Assembly (NCBI RefSeq): GCF_019599145.1
Contig: NZ_CP080647.1
Coordinates: 1,426,001 to 1,490,000 of the forward strand
Length of the DNA: 64,000 bases
Source: Streptomyces akebiae
Lineage (GTDB): Bacteria > Actinomycetota > Actinomycetes > Streptomycetales > Streptomycetaceae
Reading direction: 5' to 3'
Shown one piece after another: positions 17,308-26,122 of this stretch. Position numbers and translations under genes: made by a program. The notes under the pieces are model-generated. The model made no database searches. It was not told the DNA's origin and worked only from the letters and a program-made list of their open reading frames with translations. The first letter of the stretch is position 1. Every line of letters starts with the position of its first letter.

Positions 17308-17961
17308 TCAGCCGGGCACGGTCTCAACGCGTGGAAGGCGATCGCCGACCCGTGTGCCCCTGGGGTTCACGGACGGGATCAGGAAGCCTTCGTCGACCAG
17401 CGCTTGGATGGCGCGACGGTAGGCAGCAGCGGATACACCGAACTCCTTCGCGAGCACCCTCTGGCGAGGGAGCATGCTCCCGGGCTGATAGATCCTCGTC
17501 GCGAGACGCCGACGGATCGTGAGCTCGATGTGACTGCGGGCCTGGCGGGGGCTCCGGTGCGGAATCGGAGGAGTACTTGGGGCGTCCGCCACCTTTGCGC
17601 CTCGGTGGTGCAGGTAGACCAGGCCGTTGTGAGCCAGACCGCGCAGGGCAACTGCCACGACGTGGAGGTCGACTTTGTAGCCGCTCGCCAGATCTGTCGA
17701 CACCAGGAGGACGCCGGGCGGGATCACTCCCTCGGTGATCGCTTCCTGCAGACCGCGGTGTACCCGGCTGGCCTGTCCGGCTTGTTTCGGATCGAGCAAG
17801 CGCGTCTCGTCATCGCTGAGGTGGGCTGACGCGTTCAAAGGGCAATCACCGCATTCGGAGCTGTGAGGGATGGAGTTGGTCGCGCGCCCGGCCCAGGACG
17901 GGACACAGTGGATGGGAACGACACCGGTACCGGATGGGCCCGGCAGATGACGGCGGCACAA
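17308..17961 (-). CDS. GntR-like regulator with two winged helices
   Basis: About 217 aa with two GntR-type winged-helix segments: a first near residues 65-125 (GLQEAITEGVIPPG, then ALRGLAHNGLVYLH) and a clearer second near 140-210 (PRQRVLAKEFGVSAAAY, then RAIQALVDEGFL). No effector domain follows, which is unusual, since GntR proteins normally join one winged helix to a sensor domain. An N-terminal C-x2-C (CGDC) is present. The start is uncertain: the TTG at 17961 lies just after the stop of the upstream pseudokinase gene, and no ATG or GTG is available until deep inside the protein. Confidence 0.55.
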   Translation of the reverse strand: MCRRHLPGPSGTGVVPIHCVPSWAGRATNSIPHSSECGDCPLNASAHLSDDETRLLDPKQAGQASRVHRGLQEAITEGVIPPGVLLVSTDLASGYKVDLHVVAVALRGLAHNGLVYLHHRGAKVADAPSTPPIPHRSPRQARSHIELTIRRRLATRIYQPGSMLPRQRVLAKEFGVSAAAYRRAIQALVDEGFLIPSVNPRGTRVGDRLPRVETVPG

Positions 17962-17971
17962 CGCGAGTTCT

Positions 17972-19624
17972 TCATCCGGTCGGTGCCTCCGTGCGGCGAA
18001 CGGCGGTGACGGTCTCAGGGACAGGTAGCTGGCCCGCCGCCGTGCGCAGGGCGCCGGCAAAACGCGCGTAGGTCTTGGCGTCGTCCCTCGGGTTCGTGTG
18101 CCACAGATCCTCAAGGGCGGCGAGTACGGCGAAGTCGCCCAGCAGCCGTCGTTCCCACTCATCCAGGGACCGGCCGTATCCGCGGACGAAGGCGTTCTGC
18201 AGAGCGGGGTACTCAGCCCACAGCAGTGACGGCCGGGCGAAGTCGACGGCGGCAGCCATCACCTGCGAGCGCTCGAACCCTGTCAGGGCCACGGATCGTG
18301 TCACCCGCTGCCATCGCCAGGCGCCGAATCCGAACGAGCCGTGGCAGAAGGCGACCGGCAGCTGCGGCAGGTCCTCACGCAGGACGACCAGGCGGCGCCG
18401 GATGACCGCGCGGTGCCCGGCTAGCACCGGGGGATCAATCCGTTCCAGTACGCGGTCGATGTAGTCGAGGTACCGCGAGGTGTTCTCGACGGCCTGCGCA
18501 TGCCGATCGCCGGCCCCGAGTGTGCTCTCGTGAAGGATGCGCAGCAGCTGCCCAGCCTGCTCGTGCACGGATTCGCGCAGATGGAGGCCCCTGTCGGGCG
18601 CGTCATCCACACGTTCGCCGCGTGGCTGCCGCGTCAGTAGCGCCCGCAGTCTGGGGTCGAACCCGAGCAGGCGCGGCGCCTGTCCGGCGCCCAGCCGGCC
18701 GATGGCGTGCCGGTGCGCTGACACCTCGCGCTGGAGGTCGCTGTGGGTCCGCGGAACCCGCAGCTCGATGATCCCTTCCGGCGCCGACATCCGCCAACTA
18801 CGGGCGCCGGAACCGTCTTTGGGCAGCTCCCACGTCGGATGGCGTCCCACGTAGTTGTTCACCCAGGTGGCCAGCTCCGGCGGGAGCGGCGCCGGGGCTC
18901 CTCGTGATTCCGCAACTGGTCTCTTGCCTCGGTCTGCCTCGCTCGGGTCGGGTGCCCTGGCAGGTGGGACGCTCCCGGCCGGGCTCCGGCGGGCGGGCGC
19001 CACCGACGGCAGCGGCAGCGGCGGCGTGGCGTGCAGGAGGACGCCGGTGCCCGTAACCGTTACGTGGAACGGGGGCAGCTCGGACAGTGCCGTGGCGGGG
19101 AAGCGCGGAGAGACGGCGCGGCAGGCCACGGCTTCCAGCAGTACTGCGTGAGCCGCGAGTTGATACCGGTTGTCCGCGCTGAACGCGAAGGTGAGCCGCG
19201 TCATGGCGGTGTTCACGGGGTCGACGTCGCACTGGAGCCGAGCCGCGATGCGCGAGCTACTCAACCCGGCCGCGACCAGGTCGAGGACCTTCTGATCGTC
19301 CTCGGACACGTAAGGTCGTATGCCGGGTACACCGGGGAGGGGCTCGCCGGTGACCAGGCCGTACACGGCAGCGAGGGCGGCGAGATGCTGTCGGTTGTCT
19401 GCCGCGAGCACGTGACACAGTCGCCGCGTCCGCTCGTCGACCTTGGTGATGCTGCTGAAGGTGGCTTTGGCGATGTCGACGCGGCGTCGCCCGGCCGCGA
19501 TCAGATGCAGGATCGTCAGGTCCTCCTCCTCCAGGAGAACCGGCGCGCCGGCGAGCGGCGCCACGGTCGTGGCGTCGCCCGGATCGGCGGGCGCGTAATT
19601 GAGGTGTTCGCAGGCTAGGGTCAT
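17972..19624 (-). CDS. Two LuxR-type HTHs fused to an aminoglycoside-kinase-fold pseudokinase
   Basis: A 550-aa fusion. Two LuxR-like HTH segments come first (about 30-90, LLEEEDLTILHLIAAG; about 105-165, VSEDDQKVLDLVAAGLSSSR), then a proline-rich linker to about 250, then a domain of the aminoglycoside/choline kinase fold. The catalytic motif reads CHGSFGFGAW where an active kinase in this window (31887-32723) has CHLDYQPRNW, and GFER replaces DLEH. The catalytic Asp, the Asn and the metal Asp are thus all lost. The end (NAFVRGYGR) matches that kinase (NAFYSGYGR), so the two are related. Probably a ligand-sensing regulator. Confidence 0.78.
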   Translation of the reverse strand: MTLACEHLNYAPADPGDATTVAPLAGAPVLLEEEDLTILHLIAAGRRRVDIAKATFSSITKVDERTRRLCHVLAADNRQHLAALAAVYGLVTGEPLPGVPGIRPYVSEDDQKVLDLVAAGLSSSRIAARLQCDVDPVNTAMTRLTFAFSADNRYQLAAHAVLLEAVACRAVSPRFPATALSELPPFHVTVTGTGVLLHATPPLPLPSVAPARRSPAGSVPPARAPDPSEADRGKRPVAESRGAPAPLPPELATWVNNYVGRHPTWELPKDGSGARSWRMSAPEGIIELRVPRTHSDLQREVSAHRHAIGRLGAGQAPRLLGFDPRLRALLTRQPRGERVDDAPDRGLHLRESVHEQAGQLLRILHESTLGAGDRHAQAVENTSRYLDYIDRVLERIDPPVLAGHRAVIRRRLVVLREDLPQLPVAFCHGSFGFGAWRWQRVTRSVALTGFERSQVMAAAVDFARPSLLWAEYPALQNAFVRGYGRSLDEWERRLLGDFAVLAALEDLWHTNPRDDAKTYARFAGALRTAAGQLPVPETVTAVRRTEAPTG

Positions 19625-19759
19625 GAGTTTCGCTGTCGGGCGCTCTCGGCGCGGTAAGTCGGCATGTGCAGGGAAAGGGAGTGACCAGTTCCGCCCGCGA
19701 CGGGGGGCACGGACGGAACTGGCGGTCCTAGGGCCGGACGGCTCCGGCGGGGTGATGGA

Positions 19760-20701
19760 TCAGTCGGTGAGCGCGAAACGGGCACGGTAGAGATCGATGA
19801 CCGTCGCGAGGTCGTACGTCACGACCACCGTGTGGTGATCGCTCAGGCCCGTCATGTCGATGACCTCGACGTTCACCACGGCGGGAAGCAGCCAATCGGT
19901 GGTGCAGACGCGGTCAACACGGTGGGCCGGGCCGTGGGTGTCGGATGCGTCCACGGTCGGGGCGACGGCCGAGAGGCCGGGGCCGCCGGGCAGGAGCGCG
20001 GCGTGCCGGGCGACGTCCTCCAGGTGCGCGGTCAGCAGGATGCGGTCCGGCTCGGAGTCCATCACCCGCTGACCGGGAGCGATCTCGTAGCTGCGGTGAG
20101 CGCGGTGCTGCGGGTCCTTGATCTCGTCGAGCGTGGGTATCGGGTGTTCGCCGGGTACAAGCCGGTCCGGGTCGACGTAGCTGTTGCAGTCCATGCCGAT
20201 CGCGAGCACGGGTAGCTTGCGCTTGACCGGGCCGTGCTCGGTCTCGTACGTCTCGACGCGGTCGGCGAACCGTGTCACATCCTCGGCTTCGCCCTTCCGC
20301 TTGGTTGGCGAGTTGTAGGACAGGTGGGCGCACCCCGCCACGACGTCGACGTCCTGGGTACCGCGCACCCGCAGGGTCATCGCCGTGGGGTGCAGCAGCC
20401 AGCCCGGCCACTCCGTGTCCCATACGGTGATCTGCTCGAACACCTCGGGGTCGTAGTACAGCGCGGTCGCATGCTTTTTCGGGCCGAGTTCGCCAGTGAG
20501 CTTCAGGATGCGCTGCGACTCGCTGAACAGTACGGATCCGCGGCCGGTCGGGGCGTAGCCGAACGTCTCCTGTCGGCACAGGATCGTCGGACGCAGCGCG
20601 GTCAGCCGCTGATGCATGCTCAGCCACTTCTGGTAGTCGCCGTTGCCGTTCAACTCGAAGTTGCAGCTGACGATCCTGATACGCCGAGACTGTGCAGACA
20701 C
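19760..20701 (-). CDS. Endonuclease/exonuclease/phosphatase-fold protein, copy 2
   Basis: A 313-aa EEP-superfamily protein. It shows the strand IVSCNFELNG, the glutamate motif CRQETFGY, IGMDCNSY (D-x-N), SEPDRILLT, and the C-terminal TGLSDHHTVV. The motif set is more complete than in the paralogue at 16122-17153, so it is more likely to be an active phosphodiesterase. The start is GTG 20701, with only a weak ribosome site. It is the first gene of the minus-strand group that includes the pseudokinase, the GntR-like protein and the paralogue. Confidence 0.82.
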   Translation of the reverse strand: MSAQSRRIRIVSCNFELNGNGDYQKWLSMHQRLTALRPTILCRQETFGYAPTGRGSVLFSESQRILKLTGELGPKKHATALYYDPEVFEQITVWDTEWPGWLLHPTAMTLRVRGTQDVDVVAGCAHLSYNSPTKRKGEAEDVTRFADRVETYETEHGPVKRKLPVLAIGMDCNSYVDPDRLVPGEHPIPTLDEIKDPQHRAHRSYEIAPGQRVMDSEPDRILLTAHLEDVARHAALLPGGPGLSAVAPTVDASDTHGPAHRVDRVCTTDWLLPAVVNVEVIDMTGLSDHHTVVVTYDLATVIDLYRARFALTD

Positions 20702-21294
20702 CCGGAGGCAGCCCTTTCATGTGGTCCAGCTGAAGGACGTCCGTTCGCGTACGCGACGGGGGCGCGTGCGCGAACGGGGTCTGGTTGCCCAGGCCCCCGG
20801 CCGGATGGACTGGCAGGGCGAAACCGGGGCCGCACTCTCGCGGCACGCAGCGGCCAACTACGGGAGCCGTGGTGCTGCGCGTCCGGAGTGCCTCAACTCT
20901 GGCCAGGGCAACGGATCGTTGCTACCTGCGGCGGAATCGTTCGGCGATCGTTCGCTATCCGCCAGACCTGTCATGGAGTCGAGCATCCGTGCGCAAAAGC
21001 AGCAAACGGGCTTGCGGGCGGTGCTGCCGGCGAGGCGAACGACCCTCAAACGATTCAAGAGCGGTGGTGCGACGAAGGCGATAAATCGCCACGGTGAGAG
21101 GAGTGCTCACCTGGGACATCAGCCGGACATGGCTCAGAACAGGAAGGGCACGGCCCGTTCGGGGCCGATCCTCCTCATCGCTGGAGCGGCGTCAGGGGGA
21201 GAAGCCGTGGTCGACCGGTCGGCCCTGCGGCCGGTGCGTACGCCGTCGTGCGCACAGGTGGTGGGGCCGAGGTCGCGTGTGAGGGAGGACGCTG
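20702..21294. other. Divergent intergenic region
   Basis: About 590 bp between an EEP gene (minus) and the acyl-CoA dehydrogenase gene (plus). It must hold both promoters. I find no gene with a credible ribosome site and no RNA gene. A ribosome site GAGGGAGG at its right end serves the dehydrogenase. Confidence 0.5.
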
Positions 21295-22479
21295 GTGTTC
21301 GGCGGAGGCATCACTGAGCGCCACGAGCAACTGAAGGCCGAGGTGCGGGCGTTCGCCGAGACCGAGGTCGCGCTTCGTATAGCGCGCATGGAGGCGAGTG
21401 GCGTTGTGGAGCGGGACCTTGCCTGGGAGATCGCCCGGCGAGGGTGGATCGGCGTCACGATCGATTCCGCGTACGGCGGGATGGGTGCCGGCCACGTGGC
21501 GAAGGTGGTCCTCATCGAGGAGTTGGCCCGGGTGTGCGGGGCGATGGGGGCTGCGGCTCAGGCATCGCAGCTTCCTGTCGCGATGATCGACAACTTCGGC
21601 AGTGAGGATCAGAAACAGCGCTGGCTTCGGCCGATCGCAGCGGGCGAAGTCATGCCGACGATCGCCGTTACCGAGGAGGTCTCGGGCAGCCAGATCGGAG
21701 GCATTCAGGGCCATGCCCGCCGCCGACGGGGCGGGTGGGTGCTAAATGCACAGAAGGTGTATGTGGGCAACAGCCACCTCGCCAACCTGCACTGCGTGGT
21801 GGTGCGTACGGCCGACTCTGGCCCGGGAAGTCTGTCCGCGTTCCTGGTGGAAAGTGAACGCGACGGTGTGTCGGTGGGCCCGCAGGTGCCGGCGATGGGA
21901 CTGGCCGGGTTCTCCTTCGGCACGGTCCTCTTCGAGGACGTATGGGTGCCGGAGGAGAACCTGCTGGGAGCTGTGGGCGACGGCCGGGACGTCGCCGACT
22001 CTGCAAGTGTCCTGAACGGACGGACCAACCTGGGAGCAGTCTCCCTGGGCGTGCACCAGGCCACCGTGGAGACGACGCTCGCGTTCGCGGCCGAGCGGCA
22101 ACGCTACGGCCGACCATTGAGCGAACTCGGCGCGGTCGAACAGCGGTTGGGCCAGATGGTGTCGAACCTGATGACAGCCCAGACCGTCCTGTATTGGGCA
22201 GCCGACATGCTCGACCGGGGGGTGCCGTGTGACGGACAACTGATGAACGCCAAGCTCGTCAACTACGAGCTGGGGACGGCGTCGGCGAAGCTGGGCATGG
22301 AGGTGCATGCCGCCTGCGGCCTGTTCACCGACCGCCCGATCGAACGGTGCTTCCGGGACGCGCATGCCATCTTCGCCCCGGCCGGTACTTCGGATGTACA
22401 GCGACTCAGGCTGGCGAAGTTCGCGCTGGGCACTGCGCAGCAGCCGGAGTGGTCGCAGATGTTTGCCGCCCCCACTTAG
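21295..22479 (+). CDS. Acyl-CoA dehydrogenase homologue lacking the usual catalytic Glu
   Basis: A 394-aa flavoprotein of the acyl-CoA dehydrogenase family with N-terminal helical, beta-barrel (VLNAQKVYVGNS) and C-terminal helical domains. The C-terminal signature FRDA...GTS is present, but the general base glutamate expected in the YEGTSEI-like motif is replaced: the sequence is IFAPAGTSDV. Some family members place the base elsewhere or act as non-dehydrogenase flavoproteins, so a canonical alpha,beta-dehydrogenation cannot be assumed. The GTG at 21295 follows GAGGGAGGACGCTG. It stands alone, convergent with the conservon operon. Confidence 0.85.
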   Translation: MFGGGITERHEQLKAEVRAFAETEVALRIARMEASGVVERDLAWEIARRGWIGVTIDSAYGGMGAGHVAKVVLIEELARVCGAMGAAAQASQLPVAMIDNFGSEDQKQRWLRPIAAGEVMPTIAVTEEVSGSQIGGIQGHARRRRGGWVLNAQKVYVGNSHLANLHCVVVRTADSGPGSLSAFLVESERDGVSVGPQVPAMGLAGFSFGTVLFEDVWVPEENLLGAVGDGRDVADSASVLNGRTNLGAVSLGVHQATVETTLAFAAERQRYGRPLSELGAVEQRLGQMVSNLMTAQTVLYWAADMLDRGVPCDGQLMNAKLVNYELGTASAKLGMEVHAACGLFTDRPIERCFRDAHAIFAPAGTSDVQRLRLAKFALGTAQQPEWSQMFAAPT

Positions 22480-22500
22480 GCCGTGGGAGCGGCGGCGGCC
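22479..22500. terminator. Weak hairpin between convergent genes
   Basis: GGCCG (22479-22483) pairs with CGGCC (22496-22500) over a 12-nt loop between the stops of the acyl-CoA dehydrogenase and GAF-protein genes. There is no U-tract. A bidirectional terminator is plausible from position only. Confidence 0.3.
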
Positions 22501-22507
22501 GGCTATG

Positions 22508-23068
22508 TCACAGCAGTTGCTCGTGAACGCGGCTGTTGAGGAGGAACTGTGCCTGCTGGGCTCGGTCCTTGATGAAGGCGAGCATCTGCTCGCCGTCCTC
22601 CTTGGGCCGGGCCTGCTTGCCGATGACGCAGACCGTGCCGATCGGCAGAGTGGGGTCTTGGGGGTCGAAGAGCGGGGCTCCCATGTAGGTGCGGATGCCG
22701 AACTCGTTTGCGACTTCGTTGGTGCGGAACCGCGGGGAGAGACAGACGTCGTACAGGGGCAGGGCCTTGCCGCGGTCGACGACCTCCGGGCACCAGCCGT
22801 GTTCCAGGGACATCACCCGGGACATGGCGACGGTGTCGCGGGCGCTGGGGGGTACCCACAGGCCAGCGAAGTACTGCCGGTCGCCCAAGAAGTTGACCAT
22901 GGCCAGCGCCTCGTCGGTGCCCGATTCGCGGGCGAGGACGGAGGCGAACCGATCGAATTCAGCGTCAGGCTCGCTGAACAGACCGAGCGCGTGGACACGG
23001 GCGAGCCGGGCCGGGGTCTGTTCCCGCAAGCGGGTCAGCGGGTCGGTGCCGGTGGCGGAATCAAGCAT
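22508..23068 (-). CDS. GAF-domain protein of the conservon operon
   Basis: A 186-aa protein with a GAF fold, a small-molecule or redox sensor, from about residue 30 to 180. Recognisable are MVNFLGDRQYFAGL, EHGWCPEVV and YMGAPLFDPQDPTLPIGTVC. The ATG at 23068 has CAGGAGCACAC upstream and overlaps the end of cvnD by 8 bp, so it is the fifth gene of the conservon. It may sense a ligand for the CvnA-D system. Two cysteines (CPEVV, VCLSP) could be redox-active, but this is inference. Confidence 0.8.
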   Translation of the reverse strand: MLDSATGTDPLTRLREQTPARLARVHALGLFSEPDAEFDRFASVLARESGTDEALAMVNFLGDRQYFAGLWVPPSARDTVAMSRVMSLEHGWCPEVVDRGKALPLYDVCLSPRFRTNEVANEFGIRTYMGAPLFDPQDPTLPIGTVCVIGKQARPKEDGEQMLAFIKDRAQQAQFLLNSRVHEQLL

Positions 23069-23717
23069 GTGTGCTCCTGGAGAGGGGAGGACAGGGGGCG
23101 GGTGGTCTGTTGCGGGTCGCGAGATCATGTGCGTGCTGAACGAGGGTGATCAACGCATCGCGTCCCTGGCCGGTGTCGCGGGCGTCGCAGAGCACCACCG
23201 GGGTGCCAGAGGGCAGGTCCAGCGCGATATGCACTTCTTCGGGCTCGTAGCGGTCTGCCCCGTCGAAGTGGTTGACGGCGACCACGAAGGGCAGCTTCTT
23301 GCTGAGGAAGTACTCCACAGCGGGAAAGCAGTCCTCGATCCGGCGGGTGTCGACGAGGACGACGGCTCCCACGGCACCCTTGGCCAGGTCGGGCCACATG
23401 AACCAGAAGCGCTCCTGGCCAGGCGTGCCGAAGAGCAGCAGCACCATTCGCTGGCGGGCCAGGGTGATGCGGCCGAAGTCCAATGCGACGGTGGTGGTGG
23501 TCTTGGCCTCCACGCCATGCACGCTGTCTGTGCGGATGCTGGCCTGGGTGAGGGTCTCCTCGGTCAACAGCGGTTCGATCTCGCTGACCGCACCGACCAA
23601 GGTGGTCTTACCGGCTCCGAAGCCCCCCGCGATGAGGATCTTCCACGGCGCCAGCGGCGCGTCAGAGTTCTCTGAGTCCTGCAAGGATCTTCCCCAAGAC
23701 GTTGGGATCACGGGCAT
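23061..23717 (-). CDS. cvnD: Conservon GTPase CvnD
   Basis: A 218-aa small GTP-binding protein of the Streptomyces conservon family. It has a Walker A GGFGAGKTTL at about 31-40, the switch motif FGTPGQERFWFMW, and an NKxD-like NHFDGAD. In characterised conservons the GTPase associates with CvnA, B and C at the membrane in a complex compared to eukaryotic G-protein signalling. It overlaps cvnC by 56 bp; the ATG 23717 is supported by GGAGAGGACGAAG. The C-terminal tail is proline-rich. Confidence 0.9.
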   Translation of the reverse strand: MPVIPTSWGRSLQDSENSDAPLAPWKILIAGGFGAGKTTLVGAVSEIEPLLTEETLTQASIRTDSVHGVEAKTTTTVALDFGRITLARQRMVLLLFGTPGQERFWFMWPDLAKGAVGAVVLVDTRRIEDCFPAVEYFLSKKLPFVVAVNHFDGADRYEPEEVHIALDLPSGTPVVLCDARDTGQGRDALITLVQHAHDLATRNRPPAPCPPLSRSTHA

Positions 23718-24033
23718 CTTCGTCCTCTCCGGCCATGGAGGGGATGAGGAAGCCCTGGTCGATGAGGTCGGAGACCACGACTTTCACCGCGTGGACGGGC
23801 TGCCGGAGCCGACCCGACAACTCCCCTATCGAGCGGGCCTCAGACCGGCAGAGGAGGAACACCGCCTCCTCCACCAGGCCCTGAGGCGGGCTGTGCGCGG
23901 AGCTGCGTGCCCCCACCAGCGTGATCAGATCCAGCTCGTGTGTAGGCGTGGTGCGGCCCTGCGTGATCGCATAGGGGCGCAGGTCTGCGATACCGGCGTC
24001 GATGAAGGGGTGCTGGTCGGAGGCCGTCATCAT
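23662..24033 (-). CDS. cvnC: Conservon DUF742 protein CvnC
   Basis: A 123-aa DUF742 protein with the family patterns RPYAITQGRTTP, DLITLV, LSGRLRQPVHAVKVVVSDL and a terminal VLGKILAGLREL. The C-terminal half resembles a winged helix. It forms part of the conservon complex. The start is ATG 24033 or the adjacent ATG 24030, overlapping the cvnB stop. Confidence 0.88.
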   Translation of the reverse strand: MMTASDQHPFIDAGIADLRPYAITQGRTTPTHELDLITLVGARSSAHSPPQGLVEEAVFLLCRSEARSIGELSGRLRQPVHAVKVVVSDLIDQGFLIPSMAGEDEDARDPNVLGKILAGLREL

Positions 24034-24443
24034 CCTGCCGCGGAGATACGCGGCGCGGTCGCAAGAGCCGGGCCGATGCTCTGGCCGAGCATGTTCATCT
24101 CGTACCCGATCAGACCCACGTTCGCCTCATGGGAGGCCAGCACGGTCAGTAGCGCGCCCGCCGCGGGGTGGGTGACGAAGACGAGCCCGCTGTCGCCCTC
24201 CGTGATGACCTGACGGGCACCGCCCACGCCGTCGGCGAACAAGCCGTCCGCCCCCTTGGCCAGCGAGAACAGACTGCTGGAGATCGCGCTGGCCTGGTCG
24301 ACGTCGTCAGTGTCGTCGATCCCGTACGAGTACATGCGGATGCCGTCGGTGGAGGAGACAACGGCGGCCTGCACATGCGCGACGCGTTCGGCGAAGTCGC
24401 GCAGCAGCCATTCGAGCGTTTCCTTCGGGGTCTTTCCACTCAT
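24030..24443 (-). CDS. cvnB: Conservon roadblock/LC7 protein CvnB
   Basis: A 137-aa roadblock/LC7 protein: WLLRDFAERVAHVQAAVVSS, then DGIRMYSYG and GDSGLVFVTHPAAGALL. Roadblock proteins act as partners or activators of small GTPases, here CvnD. The ATG overlaps the stop of cvnA (ATGA), which ensures equal translation. Confidence 0.9.
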   Translation of the reverse strand: MSGKTPKETLEWLLRDFAERVAHVQAAVVSSTDGIRMYSYGIDDTDDVDQASAISSSLFSLAKGADGLFADGVGGARQVITEGDSGLVFVTHPAAGALLTVLASHEANVGLIGYEMNMLGQSIGPALATAPRISAAG

Positions 24444-26122
24444 CAGGACATCTCCTCGTGGGTGGGGGCAGAGGTGGTAGCGGGAGCAGGTAGTGGAACG
24501 GTGGGCTCGGAGGACTCGCCGCCGACGGGTGTGCGGAATCCCGCGGCGAATTGGGCAGCGAGCTGCGGATTATGGGTGACTTGCGAAGTCTGGGCGCCCT
24601 GCTCCTGCCGGAGTTGGGGAGCCATGTGGTTCCCGTTCCGCTTGGGCAAGGGCTTCCGGCCCGGGGTCGGGACCACAGCATCGGCAGGCGTCCCCGAGGC
24701 GGCCTCCGGGCTGCTGCCGGGCGGTTCCGGGGCCTTCGCGGTACGTGCTGCCGGGTGTCGGCCATCGGCAACTGCGGGCTGCGGGCGATCAGGCACAGCA
24801 CGAAGGACGGGCGGCGCCGCAGCCGCCGGCCGCTCCGCCGCCCCGGAGAGCAGGACGCGCCCCGGTACGGGTGCCGCGCCGGCGACGACGGTCGCACTGC
24901 GGGGTGCATCGGCACCGGCCCTCTGCTGCGCCACGGGCGGCTGCTGGGGAACGAGCAGAGCATGGGGAATCACCACGGCCGCCTGGGTACTGCCGTACCT
25001 GTTGCGCAGCAGCTCGACCCTGATGCCGTGGCGCTGGGCGAGCCGTGCGACAACGAACAGCCCGCTGCGGCCGTCCTGGATCAGGTGCTCGGCCAAGTCG
25101 AAGCTGTCGGGCTCCCGCAGCAGGGCATTCAGCCGGCGCCGTACGGCGAGTTCTATCGGAAGCCCGCGGTCGTCCACTTCGATCAGCAATCCGTCCGGGA
25201 CGTCCTCGGCTCGGACGCTGACCTCTTGATCGGAGAACCTTGTGGCGTTCTCCAGCAACTCGGCCAGCAGGTGGGTGACATCGGCGACAGCGAAGCCGTG
25301 GATGAGACCGGTGGGTGCCTCGGTGACCTGGACACGGTTGAAGTGCTGAATCTCTTGGATCCCGTAGCGCAGCACAGCCTTGATGGAAACGGGCTGGCTG
25401 ATGCGGTGTGACCTGTCGCCGCCAAGCACCAGCATGCTCTCCGCCGACCGTCTGATCTGCGTGATCTGATGATCGACGCCGTAGAGCTCCGTGAGCCGGT
25501 GTGGATGTTCCTCGTCCCGTACGACTGCCTCAAGCCCGTTGAAGGCTGACGCACAATTGGACTGGAGCCGACGGGCGACGTTCACGAACACTGCCAAGTG
25601 CTGCTGCTGCACTGCCTGGGCGACCGACGTCACCGCGATCCCCAAGAACGCGGATAGGGCTCGCGCCAGCACCGCGAACGTGTGGCTGCCCTCCACCGTG
25701 TCGAACGCGGGCGGCCGGGCCGAGCGCTCACCCCGGCGCACGGCCTCCGTGTACTCCTGGAGGGCCAGGCTGCCCGCATTCACTCGCGTGCGCAGGAACG
25801 TGAGCCATTCCCCGACGAGCTGGTCTTCTTCCTCCACCGATCGCGCGATCATCCGGACATGCCGATAGGCGATCACGAGGATGCCGCTCCCAACGGCTGT
25901 CGTGCCGACCACCAGCCAGGCTGCGTAACCGGCGGAGGGCTTTGCCGCGACCGCAACGATCACCGCAGTGGCCAGGAGTACAAGTTCGCATGCCGTCGGC
26001 ACCATCACGGCCCGTATGAGCCGACGCCGGAGACCGTAGTCGTCCGCCGCCTTGTCGCGCGCGGCGTGCCGTCCGCCCTGGCGGCCGGCTCCCGCCGGGG
26101 CGGGTGGAGAGAGTTCAGACAT
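24443..26122 (-). CDS. cvnA: Conservon sensor kinase-like protein CvnA
   Basis: A 559-aa membrane protein. Two transmembrane helices lie near residues 38-62 and 66-86. A helical region follows (VAQAVQQQHLAVFVNVARR), then a histidine-kinase-type ATPase domain with N-box LLAELLENATRFS and G-box VDDRGLPI, and a long proline/alanine tail. A canonical phospho-accepting H-box is not evident, as in other CvnA proteins. The ATG at 26122 is supported by CCGAGGACATCG. It is the first gene of the five-gene operon. Confidence 0.9.
   Translation of the reverse strand: MSELSPPAPAGAGRQGGRHAARDKAADDYGLRRRLIRAVMVPTACELVLLATAVIVAVAAKPSAGYAAWLVVGTTAVGSGILVIAYRHVRMIARSVEEEDQLVGEWLTFLRTRVNAGSLALQEYTEAVRRGERSARPPAFDTVEGSHTFAVLARALSAFLGIAVTSVAQAVQQQHLAVFVNVARRLQSNCASAFNGLEAVVRDEEHPHRLTELYGVDHQITQIRRSAESMLVLGGDRSHRISQPVSIKAVLRYGIQEIQHFNRVQVTEAPTGLIHGFAVADVTHLLAELLENATRFSDQEVSVRAEDVPDGLLIEVDDRGLPIELAVRRRLNALLREPDSFDLAEHLIQDGRSGLFVVARLAQRHGIRVELLRNRYGSTQAAVVIPHALLVPQQPPVAQQRAGADAPRSATVVAGAAPVPGRVLLSGAAERPAAAAPPVLRAVPDRPQPAVADGRHPAARTAKAPEPPGSSPEAASGTPADAVVPTPGRKPLPKRNGNHMAPQLRQEQGAQTSQVTHNPQLAAQFAAGFRTPVGGESSEPTVPLPAPATTSAPTHEEMS

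Noticed and set aside
17972..19624. Aminoglycoside resistance kinase
   Set aside because: Catalytic Asp, Asn and metal Asp are all replaced, so phosphotransfer is unlikely.
20702..21294. Possible small gene at 21094-21282
   Set aside because: Arg-rich translation, weak start, no ribosome site or neighbour coupling.
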